11,236 nucleotides of DNA from an uncultured Mollicutes bacterium (GTDB lineage Bacteria > Bacillota_I > Bacilli_A > ML615J-28 > CAG-313): positions 1-11,236 of the forward strand of contig UQAI01000049.1 in NCBI GenBank assembly GCA_900538885.1. Reading direction: 5' to 3'. The notes under the pieces are model-generated. The model searched no databases, was not told where the DNA came from, and was given only the letters and a program-made list of their open reading frames with translations. Position 1 is the stretch's first letter; the number at the start of each line of letters is the position of its first letter. Made by a program: the position numbers and the translations under genes. Positions 6,924 to 11,236 of this stretch are shown here, one piece after another.

Positions 6924-8340
6924 TTTCTTCACCTTTGGTTTTTCCTTCCAAAATATAGGAGTTTACTTTACCATAAGTAATATCTTTAGGATCTTTCTTT
7001 AATTCTCTTGCTAGTATTTTCAAAACTAAAGCCTCACAAAATCCTCCTTGACATTTTCCAAAACCAGGTCTTACTCTTTTTTTAACTCCTTTAATAGTGG
7101 TTGCACCACATGAGCGGTGTATTACATCTATAATTTCACCTTCACTAATTTTTTCACAACGACAAACTATTTTACCTAATAATTTATTTTCGTTAATTAG
7201 TTTTTGTCTTTCTTCAAAACTTTTTTCATTTAATCTTATTAAAGGACGACGCTTTGGACTATAAGATGGATTTGGTACTTTATCTTTAATCATTTCACTT
7301 ACCATTTTAGCAATTGCAGGGCTTGAAACAAAACCAGGTGATTCAATTCCCGCAACGTTAATAAAGTGAGGGGTAGTTTCTTCAATGATGAAATCTCCTC
7401 TATCTCCTACTGCTCTATTTCCAGCAAATACTCTAATTTGCTTATCATATCTAATTTTATCAACAAGTCTAGTTGCTTGTTTTTTTACTTCATTTAATGT
7501 TTCTGTATCGGTTGAAACATCCTCTAATTCTTCCACGAACTCACTAGATGGACCAACTAAATAGTTATAGTGAGTAGTTGGAGAAACCAAAACTCCTTTT
7601 CCTTTTTTGGTTGGTACATTAAATAATACACGTTTAATATAATTATTATCAAAATGGTCTAATACATAATATTCACCACGACGAGGCCTGATGCTAAAAC
7701 TTTTAGGATTAACCATTTCATTAATTTTATCACTGTATACACCACTAGCATTAATAACATACTTTGTATCATACATTGCTTTAGTAGTTATTACTTGATA
7801 ATGGTCATCTATTTTTTTAATATCTATGACCATTTCGGAAAGTTTTAAGATTACACCATTATCAATCGCATTTTCCATCGCCGCAACAACGTATTCAAAC
7901 GGATTAATAATCCCTGCCGATGGTGCTAAAAGTCCCATTTTCACTTCTTCTGTAATATTTGGTTCAATCTTCTTTAGTTCATCATGATTTAATATTTGGA
8001 CACTTACGCCATTAATTTTTGACCTTTCTTCAAGAATCTTTAATATTTCAATTTCTTCATCATTACTAGCAAGGGTAATTGATCCAATTCTTTTAAACTC
8101 AACATCTAAATCACGACAAATCTCATCAAACATGGCATTACCTTCCACATTTAATTTCGCTTTTAGCGTACCTGGTTTAGGGTCATAACCAGAATGAATA
8201 ATCGCACTATTCGCCGATGATGCGCCATCACCTACATCATTTTCTTTTTCTAAAACTAACACCTTTAATTTGTATCTTGAAAGTTCTCTAGCAATAGATG
8301 CACCAACAACACCTGATCCTATAATGATTACATCATACAT
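6916..8340 (-). CDS. GlpA-like glycerol-3-phosphate dehydrogenase with [2Fe-2S] domain
   Basis: A 474-aa FAD-dependent oxidoreductase predicted to oxidise sn-glycerol-3-phosphate to dihydroxyacetone phosphate. The DAO domain (about 1-355) has the dinucleotide loop GSGVVG (8-13), the GlpA-type segment IHSGYDPKPGTLKAKLNVEG (48-67), and INASGVYSD. The C-terminal BFD-type domain has Cys393, Cys395, Cys430 and Cys435 (VCRCE and GKCQGGFC) as probable [2Fe-2S] ligands. No glpK, glpF or GlpC-type gene is in the window. The ATG at 8340 has AAGGA 10 bases upstream. It lies 19 nt after the amidase stop and shares 8 nt with the flavoprotein gene. The substrate is inferred from the family; related enzymes could use hydroxy acids. 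Confidence 0.9.
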   Translation of the reverse strand: MYDVIIIGSGVVGASIARELSRYKLKVLVLEKENDVGDGASSANSAIIHSGYDPKPGTLKAKLNVEGNAMFDEICRDLDVEFKRIGSITLASNDEEIEILKILEERSKINGVSVQILNHDELKKIEPNITEEVKMGLLAPSAGIINPFEYVVAAMENAIDNGVILKLSEMVIDIKKIDDHYQVITTKAMYDTKYVINASGVYSDKINEMVNPKSFSIRPRRGEYYVLDHFDNNYIKRVLFNVPTKKGKGVLVSPTTHYNYLVGPSSEFVEELEDVSTDTETLNEVKKQATRLVDKIRYDKQIRVFAGNRAVGDRGDFIIEETTPHFINVAGIESPGFVSSPAIAKMVSEMIKDKVPNPSYSPKRRPLIRLNEKSFEERQKLINENKLLGKIVCRCEKISEGEIIDVIHRSCGATTIKGVKKRVRPGFGKCQGGFCEALVLKILARELKKDPKDITYGKVNSYILEGKTKGEENE

Positions 8341-8359
8341 ACTTTACTCATCCTTTCTT

Positions 8360-9415
8360 TTAATATTCTAACTCTAGTATTTCTGTTTCTTGACCTTTTG
8401 TTACTTTTATTTGATATTTTGTTCCCATATTTATTTCATCTATAACTCGACCATTTGATAAAACATTAGGATTATCACAGTGTAGTTCGAACCTGTATCC
8501 TTCTTCCTTATATAATAGCATTTGATATTCCACCTTAACAAGATCCATAAAATAATCCCAAAGATTATTCATTCTCATTGTTTGTGGGCAGTTTTTACCG
8601 CTAAAGTAATGATGTTGTTTAACGTCGTCAAATGTCAAATTATTATTTCTTAAAAGATACGCTACTAGCTTAGCTGTTCTTTGCCATGTAAGATGAATAT
8701 CGGTTCCTTCATTAATACATGATTCAATACCGATGGAATTATTGTTTCCACCACGATTGGCAATTAATTCATATGTTTGGTTAAAATATGTTTCTCCTAT
8801 ATAGTATTTCCCATTTATAAGTTTACATAACACACCTTGTGAATTTATATCTTTAGTTGTAGGAATTCTATCAAGAATTACCTTACCATCTTTTTCTTTA
8901 TATGCTCTTGGTGCCTTTATAACTGTTTTTTTATTATTAATCATATAATAACCATCATCACTAATAGTAACAGTTGGGTGTGCATTTGTCCCTTCTAGTT
9001 CTGTTTCATATAACGCATAATCATATTTAGTTGAATCTCCCGCATGATAAGCTACTTCATTATCGGGAATTTGATGAAAGATACCATCATTACCAACTAC
9101 ATACTGAAAACTCGCACCATATGGGCCCTCTTCCCAGTATTCATTTTTAACAGTTTCACTCCAAAACTTAGCGGTATGGTTACGAGCCGCATCACCTGTG
9201 TCGTGAACGGTAATATAATACTTTGGTTTAATTCTACCATCTCGGTTACTATTTGTTGTAGGAATAATATTTTCATTAATAAGTAATTCTTCAAACAAAT
9301 ATTTACAAACACTAGGTCTAAGCATTAAATCATATTCTTTTTGCCAACCATATACATGAATCATTTGATCATTTATTCTTGTATTATTTTTTAAAAACTT
9401 TATTACTTCATTCAT
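8360..9415 (-). CDS. N-acetylmuramoyl-L-alanine amidase (Amidase_2) with insertion
   Basis: A 351-aa zinc amidase expected to cut the bond between muramic acid and L-alanine in peptidoglycan. The Amidase_2 core shows ITVHDTG (His71), GASFQYVVGNDG and HQIPDNEVAYHAGD, SIGIES (Glu231), and QHHYFSGKNCP (His268/269, Cys276), giving a His/His/Cys zinc site as in T7 lysozyme. About 90 residues (132-222) are inserted between HAGD and RGGNNNSIGIE, and a C-terminal beta-rich segment (about 306-351) follows. No signal peptide or TM is visible, so export would need a holin or lysis, or the enzyme acts in the cytoplasm. The ATG at 9415 is preceded by AGGTGA; the in-frame TTG at 9460 is the -35 box. It leads the redox operon. 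A phage endolysin origin is possible. Confidence 0.88.
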   Translation of the reverse strand: MNEVIKFLKNNTRINDQMIHVYGWQKEYDLMLRPSVCKYLFEELLINENIIPTTNSNRDGRIKPKYYITVHDTGDAARNHTAKFWSETVKNEYWEEGPYGASFQYVVGNDGIFHQIPDNEVAYHAGDSTKYDYALYETELEGTNAHPTVTISDDGYYMINNKKTVIKAPRAYKEKDGKVILDRIPTTKDINSQGVLCKLINGKYYIGETYFNQTYELIANRGGNNNSIGIESCINEGTDIHLTWQRTAKLVAYLLRNNNLTFDDVKQHHYFSGKNCPQTMRMNNLWDYFMDLVKVEYQMLLYKEEGYRFELHCDNPNVLSNGRVIDEINMGTKYQIKVTKGQETEILELEY

Positions 9416-9431
9416 TTTATCACCTAATAAT

Positions 9432-9460
9432 ATTTTACTATTTTGGTTACTTTTTTTCAA
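9432..9460 (-). promoter_or_regulatory. Promoter of the amidase and redox operon
   Basis: On the minus strand, TTGAAA (9460-9455), a 17-bp spacer and TAAAAT (9437-9432) are followed 6 bases later by AGGTGA. It appears to be the only clear promoter for the five-gene run ending at 4704. The predicted leader is short. Confidence 0.75.
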
Positions 9461-9480
9461 GTGTTATAGTTTTTTTTAAG

Positions 9481-9512
9481 AAAAAAGATATACCTAAGTA
9501 ATGGTATATCTT
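9481..9512 (-). terminator. Minus-strand terminator just upstream of the amidase promoter
   Basis: AAGATATACC and GGTATATCTT form a 10-bp perfect stem with an 8-base loop; on the minus strand it is followed by six T. No intact minus-strand gene feeds it. It either insulates the amidase promoter or is the terminator of a gene lost from 9513-9650. Confidence 0.7.
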
Positions 9513-9654
9513 CATTTATGTTGGTTAATACGTTAGGGGATTTATATTTATGAAAATTAGGTATTATATTTGAAAAAATTTATTGATAGCATTATATCCT
9601 AACTTTTTAACCATATTGTGTATTATTAATTATTTTAGTAAAATAATCATTTTA
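9513..9654. other. Noncoding stretch between operons
   Basis: I see no convincing gene here. Short open pieces on the minus strand (MVKKLGYNAINKFFQI, then IIPNFHKYKSPNVLTN in another frame) look mildly protein-like and could be a relic, since a terminator lies in the right place for one. They are too short to call. Confidence 0.3.
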
Positions 9655-9667
9655 TCAACAATGTTGA
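9655..9667. promoter_or_regulatory. Candidate operator: palindrome over the TetR -35
   Basis: TCAACA, a central A, then TGTTGA form a perfect 13-bp palindrome that overlaps the -35 box (9664-9669) of the regulator gene. TetR proteins usually bind short palindromes at their own promoters, so self-repression is likely. This is inference. Confidence 0.5.
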
Positions 9668-9692
9668 AATTTACACACAGTTGTATTATAAT
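9664..9692 (+). promoter_or_regulatory. Promoter of the TetR regulator gene
   Basis: TTGAAA (9664-9669), a 17-bp spacer and TATAAT (9687-9692). A second TATAAT lies at 9694-9699 without a good -35. The leader is about 77 nt, much longer than at the other promoters here. Confidence 0.8.
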
Positions 9693-9775
9693 ATATAATG
9701 AAATATCTTAAAAGAACAAAATTAAAATTTATGTAGAAATACCAACATTTATTGTGGTTTTGTGGAAAGGAAAAT

Positions 9776-10345
9776 ATGAAAGTAAAAAATTTAAACAACT
9801 CTTCCAAAAAAACTAAAAATTTAATCAAAGATACTTTTGCGGTAATGCTAGCTGAAAAGAAAGAATTGTCTAAAATTAATGTAAGTGAACTAGTAAAAAG
9901 GGCTAACATCAACCGTTCAACCTTTTACGCCCATTATGATGACATCTATGGGGTTGCCGAAGAATATGAAAATGAATTAGTAGATAACTTTTTCAGTAAT
10001 GCAAAATTACTAGAAGATAATAATCTAGATTTATTTATTACTTCCTTTTTTGATTACATTAGAGCAAATGATGATAACTACAAGATGCTTTGTAAATCAA
10101 ATGAAGTATTATTTGTGGTGAGAAAACTAATTGATATATTAAGTAATCAATTAATAAATCTTTATAATTCAACTCCAAAAACAAGAGATGATAAATTTGT
10201 TGAACTTGAAATTTATATTTTTGTTGAAGGCACTCTTTTTGAATACATTAAATCATGCCGTAGTTACAGTAAGTATAACCTTGATGATTTAGAAGAATAT
10301 TGCCGTATATGGTATAAAAACTTTCAAAGAAAATATCTTGCATAG
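9776..10345 (+). CDS. TetR/AcrR family regulator (DhaS-like C-terminus)
   Basis: A 189-aa DNA-binding repressor. The N-terminal TetR helix-turn-helix covers about residues 13-55, with the signature INVSELVKRANINRSTFYAHY (34-54). The rest is helical and resembles the TetR C-terminal domain found in DhaS-type regulators. That domain usually binds a ligand or partner, but no ligand can be named. The ATG at 9776 follows AAAGGA; the in-frame TTG at 9752 lacks a ribosome site. It has its own promoter with a palindrome over the -35, and a membrane protein gene starts 9 nt after its stop. It probably represses itself and that neighbour, and may or may not act on the MATE gene. Confidence 0.92.
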   Translation: MKVKNLNNSSKKTKNLIKDTFAVMLAEKKELSKINVSELVKRANINRSTFYAHYDDIYGVAEEYENELVDNFFSNAKLLEDNNLDLFITSFFDYIRANDDNYKMLCKSNEVLFVVRKLIDILSNQLINLYNSTPKTRDDKFVELEIYIFVEGTLFEYIKSCRSYSKYNLDDLEEYCRIWYKNFQRKYLA

Positions 10346-10354
10346 GAGAATCAC

Positions 10355-10876
10355 ATGAAGAGAAAAAAATTTGAACATAATGAAACAATCAATATGACTA
10401 TAAACGATAACAGTAACTTTTTATCACCATACTCTCAAAAAGGAAAACCCGTAATATCAAGTGAAGTTGCTGATTTCTTAGAAAACTGTGCTAATGAGTT
10501 TCATCCAAGAGAAAAGCTTACCCTTAATATTTCAGGTAAAATGCTTACACCTGATGAAGAAATAATTTACAAAGAAGCAATTAGAAACTATTATAAACTA
10601 AAACTAAAAGATTTACTCAGAACTATTAAAAGAAAAAATACTTTTTGTCTTATTTGGATTATAATTGGTATTGTAACATTAAGCGTTATGATTGTATTTA
10701 CTAATCTTGAGTTAAGCAAAGTGATAATTGAATGCATTGATATTTTTGCTTGGGTTTTCATTTGGGAAGCAGTTGATACAATGTTCGTACAAAGGGGAGG
10801 AACTTTACTTCAAATACAACGAACAGAAAACTTTATTACTATGAATATTACTTTTGAGAAAAAAGAAGGAATTTAG
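10355..10876 (+). CDS. Conserved hypothetical membrane protein, two TM
   Basis: A 173-aa protein with a soluble N-terminal part (about 1-94; polar, Lys/Glu-rich, containing LTLNISGKMLTPDEE), two hydrophobic helices (about 97-116 and 122-140) and a cytoplasmic-like tail. The short loop between the helices, the AWVFIWEAVD motif in TM2 and the following VQRGG look conserved and are likely functional. No signal peptide is seen. I have seen similar hypothetical proteins in Bacillota but cannot name a domain. The ATG has AGGAG 5 bases upstream, overlapping the end of the TetR gene. It is likely co-transcribed with the regulator and its probable target, which hints at envelope stress or ligand sensing. 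TAG stop in the terminator loop. Confidence 0.8.
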   Translation: MKRKKFEHNETINMTINDNSNFLSPYSQKGKPVISSEVADFLENCANEFHPREKLTLNISGKMLTPDEEIIYKEAIRNYYKLKLKDLLRTIKRKNTFCLIWIIIGIVTLSVMIVFTNLELSKVIIECIDIFAWVFIWEAVDTMFVQRGGTLLQIQRTENFITMNITFEKKEGI

Positions 10877-10890
10877 GTTCCTTCTTTTGT
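10861..10890 (+). terminator. Bidirectional terminator
   Basis: AAAAGAAGGAA (10861-10871) and TTCCTTCTTTT (10878-10888) form an 11-bp perfect stem. The stop codon of the membrane protein gene falls in the loop. A T-run follows on both strands, so it also serves the minus-strand gene ending at 10895. Confidence 0.85.
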
Positions 10891-10894
10891 TGTT

Positions 10895-11236
10895 TTACTG
10901 ATGCCTTAATTTTCTTTTCACTATTTTATATTTAATATTATTATCTACACAATATTGTTTAAAACTCTGAATATCATCATAATAAATTATTAAAATACTT
11001 GCATTAGGTTTTTTGTTAAATTGAATTGCGATAATATTGTTTTCTTCTTCAAGCCATACTTTATAATAATTGTCAAAGCTAAAATCCAAATTGGTTATAT
11101 CCGTGCCATACACAGCCTCATATTTTAAATTCCTTTTTTCAAAAGTATATGTTTTTTCAATAAATTCTAAATTCCCAATTTTTTTAAATTCCTTGTTAAA
11201 TATTAAAGTATAATCTTTTTTCTTTCTATTTATAAA
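10895..11236 (-). CDS. Hypothetical protein, C-terminal part (runs off the window)
   Basis: The minus-strand frame is open from the window edge at 11236 to TAA 10897-10895, giving at least 113 residues. It reads FINRKKKDYTLIFNKEF at the edge and ends SFKQYCVDNNIKYKIVKRKLRHQ. A GTG at 11113 is in frame, but coding-like sequence extends upstream of it, so the gene probably starts outside the window. The alternating charged/aromatic pattern (KVWLEEENNIIAIQFNKK, ILIIYYDD) suggests a beta-rich domain, perhaps the end of a PH-like or YcxB-type fold, but this is a guess. No membrane segment is seen in the visible part. It shares the bidirectional terminator with the TetR pair and is otherwise unlinked to it. 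Confidence 0.7.
   Translation of the reverse strand, partial: FINRKKKDYTLIFNKEFKKIGNLEFIEKTYTFEKRNLKYEAVYGTDITNLDFSFDNYYKVWLEEENNIIAIQFNKKPNASILIIYYDDIQSFKQYCVDNNIKYKIVKRKLRHQ

Noticed and set aside
9044..9312. Frames on both strands inside the amidase gene
   Set aside because: Shadows of the amidase, which has a complete zinc site.
9655..9912. 85-codon minus-strand frame across the TetR promoter and start
   Set aside because: It is antisense to the TetR gene, its product is low in complexity, and it covers a well-formed promoter.

Overview
This is an AT-rich, low-GC Gram-positive-type window. TATAAT and TTGAAA promoter boxes, AGGAG or AGGTGA ribosome sites, and short hairpin terminators with T-runs all point to Bacillota. 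The gene mix (M18 aminopeptidase, MATE exporter, a GlpA-like/flavoprotein/DUF1667 trio, a cytidylate-kinase-like protein, a DhaS-type TetR regulator) resembles uncultured gut Bacilli near Erysipelotrichia or the RF39/Mollicutes branch. That placement is inference. All 16 tryptophans in the intact genes are TGG and the genes are full length, so the standard bacterial code (11) appears to be in use.

Layout. Positions 1-1705 are accessory DNA: a perfect 50-bp direct repeat (1-50 and 1656-1705) brackets about 1.6 kb holding, on the minus strand, a 59-codon small ORF, a broken RhuM-family gene (one in-frame TGA and one single-base deletion), a possible ORF relic and a terminator. The right-hand repeat copy runs into the promoter of the next gene. 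Positions 1740-3107 (+) encode an M18 zinc aminopeptidase, closed by a terminator. Positions 3223-4674 (+) encode a MATE exporter with its own near-consensus promoter. A 12-bp stem terminator at 4673-4700 separates it from a convergent minus-strand operon.

That operon runs leftwards from 9415 to 4704: zinc amidase (Amidase_2), GlpA-like glycerol-3-phosphate dehydrogenase with a C-terminal [2Fe-2S] domain, a GlpB-like FAD/NAD oxidoreductase, a DUF1667 four-cysteine protein, and a cytidylate-kinase-like P-loop protein. The three redox genes are tightly linked (two 8-nt stop/start overlaps) and should form one complex oxidising glycerol-3-phosphate or a related substrate. The amidase lies 19 nt upstream of the dehydrogenase gene and carries the only promoter I can see for the set.

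To the right, a TetR-family regulator (9776-10345, +) with a palindrome over its -35 box is followed 9 nt later by a two-TM membrane protein (10355-10876). A bidirectional terminator then separates them from a minus-strand gene that runs off the window edge.

Nothing here is clearly a new defence or mobile system. The best leads are the repeat-flanked RhuM module, the amidase/glycerol-phosphate operon, and the TetR/membrane protein pair. No rRNA, tRNA, CRISPR array or intact insertion sequence was seen.
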